The notes under the pieces were generated by a model. It was not told the DNA's origin and did not search any database. It saw only the letters and a program-made list of their open reading frames with translations. This document shows positions 45,702-58,700 of a DNA stretch of 64,000 nt, in pieces. The DNA comes from Paramacrobiotus metropolitanus (Eukaryota > Tardigrada > Eutardigrada > Parachela > Macrobiotidae): positions 868,001 to 932,000 of the forward strand of contig NW_026570278.1 of the NCBI RefSeq assembly GCF_019649055.1. The letters run 5' to 3'. Position numbers and translations under genes: made by a program. The first letter of the stretch is position 1; every line of letters begins with the position of its first letter.

Positions 45702-47529
45702 AAATACGGATTCTGGCCGTGTATTTGCCGGAAATTAATAATCAGATAGTAACAGCTTCGGCATGCGGTAGAACTTTGGACTTTGCACCGAAATTTTTCA
45801 CCAGTAATTTTTTACGGCGTTTAAATTTCGTTGTAGGATGCAACAAGGATGTCAAATTATCTCTTGTTTCACATTCAAGTTGTTACAAAGTTAATAACAT
45901 GTACGCTGTATAACGGACACCGGTACTAGTACAACAACTGTACATTGTGTACAGCATAATTATATTGTGAGACAAAGAAGCTTCGTTAACGCACTCGTAG
46001 ATAACGCTTCTCCGTTCGAACCCGGTGATGACAATTTAAACGCACTGGATCATGAATGTATTCTTGTACATACTGTTCATTAATGCGATCAATTCTATGT
46101 ACAGGCTGTATTTTATTTTATGTTATTTCATTTTATTTTATTTATTTTTACTGCATTTTATGAATTTTTACTTTTTGTGTACTCTGCTTACTGAGGCGTT
46201 AATAAAATTTTGAACCCAGGACGGAATAGCCCACTTTCCACATTTTTCCCATGCTGAGCACGCGGTGCTTCCGTGATACATATGATACATGTACGATAAG
46301 TTTGATTGCTGGATTGAACTGGCTTCAGCTTTGATAGTGTGCTAACTGTGCTTGCAAACTGAGGTATAAATCAAAGTAAATTGTATTAGCTTATAAAACA
46401 TGCGCCGTTGCGGCGCGATATACAACAATCAACCAAGCCGAAATTTAATCGAGGGTTGAATGCGAGTTTGACCATTTTTTCACAAAATGTCGCCTTTTGA
46501 ATTGACGTCCTTGTCATAGCTGTTCGCAGTGAGCAGTGCAAAAGGTAAGTTCATATAATACCTTCAATATTCGATAAATGTGATGAATTAAAGTTAGATG
46601 AGTTAGATGAGACGCATTCTCTTGATGGCTTGTTTTAAGGGATTTGGCCTGGTACATGCATCCCAAGAAATTCGTGTACATCTTTCGGTAACTTTTGGAA
46701 GTTCCTGTACATCGGTAACTTTCGTTGTCGCGCAATGCAACAATTTGGCGTTGCTTTATGATATTTAGTACCCAATGGGTTTTTATACGTAAGCATGGAA
46801 TCCGTTTGCGGGAGCAGCTTCCGGTTTGAAAGTTATGTGTGAATCAAAACCCCAAGAACTAAGAAGTTTAAATGCGCTCAGGTGTAACAAATGTCTAATT
46901 TTAAACCGACCTACTCCAAATTTTGCTTGCCAAATTTTGCAGGGAAATGCACATCAGTACAAAGATCTTTTTTACACCGAACCAGAGTTTCCACAATTTT
47001 GGAATTTGAAAAACAAATGGTGCAACATGATCTGGTTCGATGTAAAAACTATCTTTATGTGTATGTGCGTTTACCTGCAAAATTTGAAGATTGGTTTATG
47101 ATGAGACTTTTGGTACACCTCAATGCATTTTAACTTCTTGAAATTTTGATTGCCTTATAGCTTTACGATCTAATGCTGCGTGCGCAGACTGATTTCTTGT
47201 ACACATATACAAATCCCTACAGGATGTCATAAAGCAGTTCAAAAACGTGTCTGGGAGAGAACGACAGCGAAAGTTTCCGTGGATGTACTCGATTCTGATG
47301 CTATGTACCGGACCAACTCCCTTATGCGGCCGTATTGGGCAGCAAGGAATCGTACTGTAGTTGCTAGATGAACTTGCGCCAGAGTTTGTGTAGGGGAAAT
47401 TTGCACATGCTGCTCCATTTTCTTGCGTAACTTGCACGATGCTCGGCAAAAGGCTGTCGGCGGACGGAGTTGCGCGAGTTCACGTAGCGGCTACAGTCTG
47501 TCGACGATGCACCATTAGAGTGGTTGGCA
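45702..47529. other. region without confident genes
   Basis: Contains an ATTTTATTT low-complexity tract at 46108-46160, two overlapping frames at 46826-47133 and nothing with family support. Confidence 0.3.
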
Positions 47530-47730
47530 GTTCGGAATGCCAAAGCGGTATCACGTCAGTTCTCTGACCGTTTTGCTGCCAGACAATTTTCTAACCGACA
47601 TATTGCTGAAACTATTTTGTTGACCGGCAGCTGGCGTATCGGTCTGGTTTCCAGGTTTCTAAGCTTTTTGTTTGTTTTTCCTTGAGTTTCTTGGTGGGCC
47701 TTGGTTTCCTAGCTAACCTTAGGTTTTTAT
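47530..47730. repeat. degenerate copy of the GACATTTCG / CCTAAG composite repeat
   Basis: GACCGTTTTGCTGCCAGACAATTTTCTAACCGACA-type units are followed by GGTTTCTAAG/CTAACCTTAGG units, echoing both parts of 8590-9245. Confidence 0.35.
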
Positions 47731-47865
47731 GCTCTGATGTTGTTCTCTTGGGCGTGTCAGTATTAGTTCTTACAAGAAACAGCTGCGGCTTCGCCTTCGC
47801 GTTTCTTGTGATCCACGGCCCGAATCAACGAATAGCTCGGTTACTCATTCACGTAGCGTTTTGAG

Positions 47866-50800
47866 CGCTGGATAGTGGTGGTAGCTCCATAACTCACTCA
47901 CTCAGTTAGCGATTTTCCTCACTGGACATTAGTGGTAGCTCGGTAACTCACTCACTCAGTTAGCGATGTTGCTCACTGGACATTAGTAGTAGCTCGGTAA
48001 CTCACTCACTCAGTTAGCGATTTTGCTCACTGGACATTAGTGGTAGCTCGGTAACTCACTCACTCAGTTAGCGATTTTCCTCACTGGACAGTGGTGGTAG
48101 CTCGGTAACTCACTCACTCAGTTATCGATTTTCCTCACTGGACAGTGGTGGTAGCTCGGTAACTCACTCACTCAGTTATCGATTTTCCTCACTGGACAGT
48201 GGTGGTAGCTCGGTAACTCACTCACTCAGTTATCGATTTTCCTCACTGGACAGTGGTGGTAGCTCGGTAACTCACTCACTCAGTTAGCGATTTTCCTCAC
48301 TGGACAGTGGTGGTAGCTCGGTAACTCACTCACTCAGTTATCGATTTTCCTCACTGGACAGTGGTGGTAGCTCGTAACTCACTCACTCAGTTAGCGATTT
48401 TCCTCACTGGACTGTGGTGGTAGCTCATAACTCACTCACTCAGTTATCGATTTTCCTCACTGGACAGTGGTGGTAGCTCGGTAACTCACTCACTCAGTTA
48501 GCGATTTTCCTCACTGGACAGTGGTGGTAGCTCAACTCACTCACTCAGTTATCGATTTTCCTCACTGGACAGTGGTGGTAGCTCGGTAACTCACTCACTC
48601 AGTTATCGATTTTCCTCACTGGACAGTGGTGGTAGCTCGGTAACTCACTCACTCAGTTAGCGATTTTCCTCACTGGACAGTGGTAGCTCGGTAACTCACT
48701 CACTCAGTTATCGATTTTCCTCACTGGACAGTGGTGGTAGCTCGGTAACTCACTCACTCAGTTAGCGATTTTCCTCACTGGACTGTGGTGGTAGCTCGGT
48801 AACTCACTCACTCAGTTATCGATTTTCCTCACTGGACAGTGGTGGTAGCTCGGTAACTCACTCACTCAGTTAGCGATTTTCCTCACTGGACTGTGGTGGT
48901 AGCTCGGTAACTCACTCACTCAGTTATCGATTTTCCTCACTGGACAGTGGTGGTAGCTCGTAACTCACTCACTCAGTGCTGTGATTTTCCTCACTGGACA
49001 GTGGTGGTAGCTCGGTAACTCACTCACTCAGTTATCGATTTTCCTCACTGGACAGTGGTGGTAGCTCGGTAACTCACTCACTCAGTTATCGATTTTCCTC
49101 ACTGGACAGTGGTGGTAGCTCGGTAACTCACTCACTCAGTTATCGATTTTCCTCACTGGACAGTGGTGGTAGCTCGGTAACTCACTCACTCAGTGTGATT
49201 TTCCTCACTGGACAGTGGTGGTAGCTCGGTAACTCACTCACTCAGTTATCGATTTTCCTCACTGGACAGTGGTGGTAGCTCGGTAACTCACTCACTCAGT
49301 TATCGATTTTCCTCACTGGACAGTGGTAGCTCAGTAACTCACTCACTCAGTTATCGATTTTCCTCACTGGACAGTGGTGGTAGCTCGGTAACTCACTCAC
49401 TCAGTTAGCGATTTTCCTCACTGGACAGTGGTGGTAGCTCGGTAACTCACTCACTCAGTTATCGATTTTCCTCACTGGACAGTGGTGGTAGCTCGGTAAC
49501 TCCTCACTCAGTAGCGATTTTCCTCACTGGACTGTGGTAGCTCGGTAACTCACTCACTCAGTTATCGATTTTCCTCACTGGACAGTGGTGGTAGCTCGGT
49601 AACTCACTCACTCAGTTAGCGATTTTCCTCACTGGACTGTGGTGGTAGCTCGGTAACTCACTCACTCAGTTATCGATTTTCCTCACTGGACAGTGGTGGT
49701 AGCTCGGTAACTCACTCACTCAGTTAGCGATTTTCCTCACTGGACTGTGGTGGTAGCTCGGTAACTCACTCACTCAGTTATCGATTTTCCTCACTGGACA
49801 GTGGTGGTAGCTCGGTAACTCACTCACTCAGTTAGCGATTTTCCTCACTGGACTGTGGTGGTAGCTCGGTAACTCACTCACTCAGTTATCGATTTTCCTC
49901 ACTGGACAGTGGTGGTAGCTCGGTAACTCACTCACTCAGTTATCGATTTTCCTCACTGGACAGTGGTGGTAGCTCGGTAACTCACTCACTCAGTTATCGA
50001 TTTTCCTCACTGGACAGTGGTGGTAGCTCGGTAACTCACTCACTCAGTAGCGATTTTCCTCACTGGACAGTGGTGGTAGCTCGGTAACTCACTCACTCAG
50101 TTATCGATTTTCCTCACTGGACAGTGGTGGTAGCTCGGTAACTCACTCACTCAGTTATCGATTTTCCTCACTGGACAGTGGTGGTAGCTCGGTAACTCAC
50201 TCACTCAGTTATCGATTTTCCTCACTGGACAGTGGTGGTAGCTCGGTAACTCACTCACTCAGTTAGCGATTTTCCTCACTGGACAGTGGTGGTAGCTCGG
50301 TAACTCACTCACTCAGTTATCGATTTTCCTCACTGGACAGTGGTGGTAGCTCGGTAACTCACTCAGTTGCTGATTTTCCTCACTGGACTGTGGTGGTAGC
50401 TCGGCAACTCACTCACTCAGTTATCGATTTTCCTCACTGGACAGTGGTGGTAGCTCAGTAACTCACTCACTCAGTTATCGATTTTCCTCACTGGACAGTG
50501 GTGGTGGTAGCTCGTGTACTCACCTCAATTAGCGATTTTCCTCACTGGACAGTGGTGGTAGCTCAGTAACTCACTCACTCAGTTATCGATTTTCCTCACT
50601 GGACAGTGGTGGTAGCTCAGTAACTCACTCACTCAGTTATCGATTTTCCTCACTGGACAGTGGTGGTAGCTCGGTAACTCACTCACTCAGTTAGCGATTT
50701 TCCTCACTGGACAGTGGTGGTAGCTCGGTAACTCACTCACTCAGTTATCGATTTTCCTCACTGGACAGTGGTGGTAGCTCGGTAACTCACTCACTCAGTT

Positions 50801-51125
50801 AGCGATTTTCCTCACTGGACTGTGGTGGTAGCTCGTAACTCACTCACTCAGTTATCGATTTTCCTCACTGGACAGTGGTGGTAGCTCGGTAACTCACTCA
50901 CTCAGTTAGCGATTTTCCTCACTGGACTGTGGTGGTAGCTCGGTAACTCACTCACTCAGTTATCGATTTTCCTCACTGGACAGTGGTGGTAGCTCGGTAA
51001 CTCACTCACTCAGTTAGCGATTTTCCTCACTGGACAGTGGTTTGTAGCTCGGTAACTCACTCACTCAGTTAGCGATTTTCCTCACTGGACAGTGGTGGTA
51101 GCTCAGTAACTCACTCACTCAGTTA
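47866..51125. repeat. 54-bp satellite array, about 60 copies
   Basis: Head-to-tail units of 54 bases: TAGCTCGGTAACTCACTCAC, TCAGTTATCGATTTTCCTCA, CTGGACAGTGGTGG. Two main variants exist, GTTATCG...GGACAG and GTTAGCG...GGACTG, and in parts (for example 49560-49870) they alternate to give a 108-base higher-order period. The first three or four units are the most diverged (GGACATTAGTGG). A few units are shortened by 2 to 6 bases. No spacers, no ORF. Confidence 0.95.
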
Positions 51126-52699
51126 CCTGATACTGTTCATGAGTAGTGGTACGGTGGCGGTGCTTGAAATCCGATTGATTGCGGCATCAGCAATACGCAC
51201 GCAAGTTGCATGTGAACCTTTTCAAGCCGCAGTCAACATCGGACTCGCTTTCTTGCTTGCCCCAGTACACTAGTATTGTAGACTAAAGTTAATAGACACG
51301 GATGAGTCAGTCAGAAACATGTCGATTTGCTCTATCTGTCATCTGCGAATTAAAAACGCAGCTCAGATGAATGAGTGCCGACCCAAAGCCATTATTAACC
51401 GGAAGATGCTTTAACCAGCAAGTTAATACTTTAATGGCAGCCTGTGCTGACTTCCACTATTGGTTGTTCTTGATGCTGCGGCAGATCATAGATGCAACCA
51501 TAGATACGTATTTTAAAATTGAACGAAACGTTTCAATCGTCTGCAAAATAGGACAACACGTTCCAAATGAAAACCGGGCCGACTTCCAGCTAGCTGTATA
51601 ATAATTATAAGAGTGACACTATAGCCACCCCAAACAACCCTTCTTTTATAGCATCCCTTTCCGCACTCTGTTAATTATAGGCAACCTTTTTAAATTGATT
51701 AATTTTTTTTAGACACCCTGTTTTTGAAGCACCCTTTAAATGAATTTTCGAGATTTTGTGCGAGTGTATAACAGCTTAAACCGTGACGTTCTTCAGTCTT
51801 CCGTGTTAGGCAGGTTGTAAACGTGGCAGTGGCGCCTGCCAGTGGCGTTGCCAATGGCATGGCAGGCGATAAAACTCTGGCAACTGGCAAACGCTAAAAT
51901 CTGGCAGATGCCGCATAAAGTATGGCGACCCGTATACGCGAGTTCGGATTGTTCGGTCGAGTGTATAAATCTTGACAATTTTGCCTGTACAGGCTGTACT
52001 CAGTAGTATTAACAAGGACTATCATGTTGAGCTCAGCACCATGTATTCCCTTATATACAGTAAGAAGCTTTCAAGCTGTCATGTATCCTACTAACTATCA
52101 AACTATAATAATTATCATGTTGAGCGGGTCACCTCACAACACTCGCCTTGCACGAAGTGCGTGTAACACATGTCAAACTTTAAAGGGTCACTTTTCTTCT
52201 TGCCTTTGTGCGCAAAGTACCATAATAAAATGAAAGACAATGCTCATTAAAATACAAGTGAAAAAGGGTTAGTACAAGTGTGGTAAGGTGTAAAGCACAG
52301 TATGCACAGTACCAGCACGGTAGACGATGCAGCAAAGTGAGCAAACACCACTTACGCAAGCTGTTATCCCAGGTCAGGGTGTAACCCTGTAACTAAACCA
52401 ATAAAATTTTGTCACATCCGGGTTTAATGTTAAACCCTGTGTAGAATATCCCTCCGGCCTCTAGTAGCAAAACTCAAATTGAAGATTATTGCTTCAAAGT
52501 CGGAAGCCATAATTACGACTAGTCCAGAGTTAAAAGCAGCGTAACTTGCCATAGGCGGATACAGTAATGCCGTATCGGCATTTAAGTAGCAGAACTCTGG
52601 GACTTCTCGTATATGTACGATAGTACGAACAAAGCGTCCAACTCTATTATTATCTATTATTATTTTTATTACATCAAGAGCAGACAACCCGATTAACGG
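51126..52699. other. region between satellite and gypsy coding part; LTR not resolved
   Basis: The 5' LTR of the gypsy element should lie here, but the 3' copy is outside the window, so its limits cannot be set. Seen: hairpin CAGGGTGTAACCCTG near 52375, and AATAAA-like CCAATAAAAT at 52399. ORFs at 51371-51601 and 52687-52430 are unsupported. Confidence 0.35.
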
Positions 52700-52711
52700 A
52701 CTTCAGCGTCC

Positions 52712-55700
52712 GTCCCCAATTAGGGATAAGTCCGGACTTCATTGGCCGAAGGGATAACCCGGAGGCTAGTTCACGGCTCCAATAGAGCCATATTTGGACA
52801 TGTCTGGGCGGGAGGACATCTACGCTCGGAAGTTCGACAACGGGTACGCCCGACGTGACCAGGCTGGTGGGTACACTTTCCGCCATGCCGGCCCGGGCAA
52901 CCCGTCCCCGGCGCCCAAATCATCGAACTCCAATCGGTCGACAAAGTCCAACAAATCGGACAAGTCAACCAGCTCAGCCAAGGAGAAGCGAGACCAGCGG
53001 ATCCTGGGAGCCGGTTTCACCCATTCGCCGGAGGATAGCTTCGAGGACGCCCACGACCGGACGTTCTTGGAGCCATCACAGGCTGAACCGGAGGTTCTGC
53101 TTGGCCCAATAGGCCAAGACATGGTGAACCCGGAGCCTGTAGCGGGACATGGGCACCCAATAGGTGCCATGCCAAGCTCGTCTCCGGCTAAGTCCTCGGA
53201 CAGTGGAGCCTCGGACCCGGCACTGAGCAGTGCCGCGGAGTCACCGGACATGGGTGACCCGGTGTCACCCCAACAGGGTGGCATGGGAACCAGAATGGAA
53301 CCGAGGCAGACCCAGAAGAGCCCTAACCAGACTGGAGGGAAGGTTCCACCGGCCCGGGAGGTGACCCACAAGGCGGGTTCACCGGTCAAAACCCCGGTAT
53401 CCCCGGTCGGAAACCCTAAGTCTCCGGTCAACACCCGGAAATCAATATCCCCGGATCCGAAACGGACCTCGGGGACTCTGAAGACGACGTCACCGGACCC
53501 GAAGCCCCGGACTGGGACCCCAACTCGGACCTTGGACTCACCGAGGCCGACTTCGGGAAACCAGAAGTCGTCATCGGGGACATTGCAGCCGGGCAAGACC
53601 CCTAACACCGGGGCTCGGATCACAACCCAACAGGTCGGAACCCCGAAAACCCGTCTGCAACCCCTACTTCACCGGCCAAAAAGGCCATTTCCCCGGTCAA
53701 GTTCCGGTTTTCACCGTCCGGAACCGAAGGAACCTCGGCTACCGGGCTACAGACCCCGGTCACTGAACCTTCCCCGGGAAGTGAACCCTTACTGACTAGA
53801 ACCAGCCGGGTGGAATCGTCACGGAAGTCGAAATCAGCGTCGCCTCAGAAGGAGAAGCCGACAGAGGACCTTCCACCGACACCACCTATGTTCGAACCCT
53901 CGGAACCCTCGGAACCCCGGGCTAGTAAGACACCGTCACCGACCGATGACGTGTTTGACGAAACCGTGTTGCCCAATCAGGCGACCGGACGTCCAGACAG
54001 CTCGCAAGGGTTCTTCCGAACCCCGGTACCGAAGCAGTACCCTGGTTCCCATATCGGAGTCTCGGACTACACCCCCCACCGGTACCTGACGAAGACTCCC
54101 CCGGAGAAGATCCATGACCCGGAGGTCCTTCGGCAACGGATCTACGAGTTGCAGAATCAGCTCGTAGCCGCAAACAACATCGTGGAGTCGACCGAGAACG
54201 TCTTATCACAGACGGTCGCCAGTCATCAGCGTGAGCGCAAGAAGCTCACGGCTGACTTAGATAGCGCGAATGCCGCTGTCGGTGACCTAACCCAGCAGAT
54301 CGCACGGTTAGAGGCCCAGTTACAAGCAACTGAAGCGCCCTGCCGATACGACCAAAACGAAGTCGTCCGACTCCAAGACATGCTGGAGCAGTCTCGCGCT
54401 GAAGTGGTCACCCTCCGCCACGACTTGGAGGAGCGGTTAATGACCCTTAGCGACTCGGAGGCTACCTCGGCCTACCTGCTGGACATGCTGGGCCGGGTGG
54501 ATGAATAGCGGGAGAAGAACAACCGGTTAAAGCAGGGCATTATCGGCCTGGAAGGAGAAATCGACGAGCTCCAATCTGAGCTCGAAGTCCTCCGGCAGGC
54601 CTATGAGAACCTCCGGTTGAATCAGAATGACCCGGAGGGTATAGCCGTGGACCTTCGGCTATGCCAAGCCCAACTTACCGACCAAATCTACGGCCTCAAT
54701 GATCATCTCCGGAGCGAAGCCGCCCGGTTCGAGAATGACCGAAGAGAGAACCTCAAGGTCGTCGAGGCTCAAAGAGCCCGAATCACTCAACTGGAGGCCA
54801 AAGAGAAGGAGTTCATCGAGTACTCGAACGAAATGTACGAGTACAACTGTGAAGCGGCAAAGATCATCCGCGGATACCTCCAGGAAAAAAAAGAACGGGA
54901 AATCGAGGTGGCCTGCCTTAACGCAGAGAAGTCCTACCTCGAGGAGTCGCTCAACGAGCAACCCCCGTCATACCAGACCACTCAGGTGCAGGACAAGTGT
55001 CATCAGATCGATGACTACCTGCGCCGGGACAATCCCCTGCTTGGCCCAATAGGTCAACCGGGGATGTCCACCGACCAAACTTACATGGTCGGAATCATCC
55101 AGGGCGAGCCGCCGTCCACCGGGGACATACCGCGAAGGCCACCAATCCCTTCGGCCCCGGAGCCAGAACGGAACACTTGGACGGCTACGTCAAACGTACC
55201 GACCCAATCCACGGCAACAACAACCATGGCCTTCGGGGGAACGTCCGCAAGTGTGACGTTCTCAACCAGCACCAGGCCCGTGGCATCGACCGCACCCAGA
55301 CCGAACCCGGATAATCGACAACAAGGTCAAGCCCGAGGCTCGAACCCTCGAGCCCCTGCTGCCGGGTCGTACAACTTAGGCAACGGAACGGGACTCAGGC
55401 CACCGCTGAACTTCCCAATAGGAGGTCCGCAGCCTGACTCGGCAATCTCCGGCGACGACCGGGGAAGGTCAAACTCGCAGAACGCGTACCCATCCCGAGT
55501 CCCGCCGCAACCCACCCAAGGAGGACAAAGAGACTGGGCCGACCCGGAGAACCCCGGCTACCCGGCTAACCAGCCTCATCAGCCTCGGCAGGGCCCAACA
55601 GGTCCAGCGCCGCAGGCTGATCGCTATCTGGTAGTGCCACCTGGGATGTGGCTCGACTAGAATGGAGTCCTCCAGATATCCCCGGCTACGGAGCGCAGAA

Positions 55701-58700
55701 TCCTCCGCCGAACCAAGGGTACGGAGCGCAGAATCCTCCGCCCGGGCCAGGACAGCCACAACAGCCGGCGCCCCCGGGAAACCCGAACCCTCATCCTCAA
55801 CCGAACCCACCCCAGCCAGCCCCGGCCGCTCAACTGCAGCATGTACCATACATGCCGGCCTTGTATCCTCCGGTAGCCCAACAGGCACAACCGGCGATAC
55901 AGGCCCATCAGCCCGCGCTACTCGAACAGGAGATCGAACAAGCCCGACAAGAGGGCTACCAAGAAGGCCGAAACCGCTATGAAGAGCGAATGGCTCGGAT
56001 CGCAGCCAAGAAGCTTCGGGGCGATCTACCGAAGTTCGACGGCGACCGATCCAAGGTGGAGGCATGGATCATCAAAATCCGGCGAATCTATCGCCAGGAG
56101 GCGGACGACATCGGAATGTCCAACACCGCCTTCATGAATGAAGTGGAGAGCGTCCTTACGGGACAAGCCTTAGACTGGTACCAGAACCAGTCGGCCTTGG
56201 AACCCGAGGAGAACGGCTGGCCGGTGGAATACTGGCTTCAGCAGTTCGCAGCTCGCTTCGCGGAGACGGATAAGCAGGTCACGGCGGTAGCGGACATCAC
56301 TAACCGAAAGTACAAGTTCGGGCAAGAGACCCCGGAGCAGTACTACGACGCTATCATCAACCTCCAACAGCGGGGCAACCTCAGCGACCAGCTGGCCGTC
56401 CACTACCTGCGGGCAAATGTCCTGGAGCCGAACCTACGGGCAGCCCTGGACATTCGAATGCCCAAAACCACGCAGGAGTTCCGCGACTACCTTCGGGATT
56501 TCACCCGGGGAAGGCCGATGTATGAGGTTCAGAAGGGTGGCAATACCACCAATTACATCACCGTCAGAACGGCGACGCCCATATCGGCAACCCAACAGGC
56601 CCCCGGATACAATCAACCCAGTTCGCCAGGTTACCAGAACGTGCAACCAGGACTTCACCGACCAAGCCCTCCGGCGACACCCCCTCACCAAGCCCGAGCC
56701 CAACCCGATCAGACCTGGGCGGCGATGGCGGCGATGAACCTTAACGGGTCCCCAATAGGGACCGCGGTTCCGCCGCCCGCTTATGGGAATAGTGGCCAAC
56801 CGAGTCAACCTCGGAGCCCCGGCTACGGTCAACCTCAGAGCCAGGGTTACTCCGGCTATGGCCAGCCCCAACAGGGCTACAGCCAGCCCCGGAGTCCCGG
56901 CTTCGTTCAGCCTCAACAAGGCTTCGGTCAACCCCAACAGGGTTATGGCCTGAACTCCGACTACGGCCAACCTCAGAACCAGGGGTTTGGCTCCGGAGGT
57001 GGATATGGAGGAGGTGGAGCCCCACAATATGGAGGCTCCGGCAGGAGACGTGGCGGCGGGAATCGCGGCCGCGGAAACTTCGGTAACCGCGGAGGCGGAG
57101 GTGGCCAGGCGCAGAATGGCCAACGGCAACCCCGCACACCACAGCAGGAGGCTCGCCAACTAGCGACCTACGTCGATCGGATGGAAGCGAAGTTCTTCCA
57201 GTGGACACAGGACGGAACGATCTCGTGTCCCCACTGCATGTAGGGCAACCACAACCAAGCAAGTTGTGGGTATGCCGGACTCCGGGAACAGGACAACCTT
57301 AACCGGAGATGGTGCAATGATTGGCGGTACCGTTACGATAACGGGTGGCCACTGGGTTCGGCAAACCCGAACTACGCCAACATAGTGCCACCACCGCGAC
57401 CCCGTCAGCAGAATGCCGGCGGAGGAAACTAGCAGCCTGCCCAAGGGGGCGGGGCGAACCGTCAGAATGGCGGTCGGCCTCCGTTGGCAACCCCGCCACC
57501 AGGCCAGCGGCCGCAGTTGCCGCCTTCCCCAGCTCCCAATAGGAGCCAGGGTGGGTTTTCACCGGTAGCTGGCGGGCCGGCCCCGGGAACATCCCAGGGA
57601 AACGGCTAAGGTCGATGAGCTCCGGTGACTCATTCGACCTCCGTCATCCAACGAACCACCGGATAAGGATAACCCTACTAACCGGATTAACCCTTTGGAC
57701 ACAACTCGGAATGACGACTTGGATTTAGCCTCCGCAAAGGTCAGCGAAGCTGCCACAACCTTGGCGGCGGGGACGGTAGCCCAACTAGGCACCGGACTTC
57801 CCCGGTTCGGAAACTCGGAGAACCGACCCGAACCTCGCAGCACCGATAATGCGGCCCCCGGACCGGAAGAGGTACCCGGGGGGATCGGCCAAGGAACTTT
57901 GGTCCGATCGGCAGGGGCAAGAAATGCCCCACCTGGCCCCAGAATAGGTGCTGGAGGGGTCGGCCGAGGAACTCGGAACCGACCGGCCGGGACGAGAAAC
58001 GTCACCGAGCCGCCCGGAGGGTTCAGTACCCAATTAGGTACTACGAACCCCGGGCTTAGCGGACAACCGGGACGCCGGCCCGCAACCTCGCAGGATGCCA
58101 GAATGGCACCCGAACCGTCACCGGTAGGCCAACCGGGGAGACGGCCCGTCGAAAGAACGGAAGATCCCACCGTACGAGCAAAGACTCCGGAGGGATGGGA
58201 ATCAGTCCCACTGGAAGCACAGGCACCCGTCTACTCTCGGCCGGAGGAAGCGGACCTCTTCCAACGTCAGCCACCAAGAACTGTAACTGGCTCACGCACG
58301 TTCTTCAACATGCAGTATAACCTATCGACGCTGCGAGAGGGAGAACCAACCATGGAGGAACGGATTAACAGCCGAATAGCCCCGGTAGAAACCGCCGAAT
58401 CACTGATGGAAGGCGTCGCGAACCGTCCAGGAGTGGTAAAATCGGTTAATCAGAAGTTTCACCGAGCCGACCAGCCCCGGCTGAAGGACTTATCCGACGC
58501 AACCGAGCCTCGGATGCAGCTGGAACATTGGTTGTCTACCCACAAGACGGAGTAGACCCATTAAAACTAGTCCAGCAACCCGTGCAACCGCCGCGCGTAG
58601 ACACCAATAGTGTCCCCGGCGAATCAACCCTGATTCCGGTGGAGGTCACCATACGGGAAGTGACCTTCCATCCGCATTCGTCTACCGGACGGCCGAAGGT

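Noticed and set aside
47866-51125. Possible CRISPR array
   Set aside because: Units are contiguous 54-base tandem repeats without unique spacers, in an animal genome; it is a satellite.
52820-53623. Long minus-strand ORF (267 residues) and other GC-rich minus ORFs to 64 kb
   Set aside because: Shadows of the gypsy coding strand produced by high GC; no domains, while the plus strand carries gag and pol motifs.
54506-57432. Use of UAG as a sense codon by the organism
   Set aside because: UGA and UAA also interrupt the same element, with frameshifts as well, and host-type genes here use all three stops normally; decay or readthrough is simpler.
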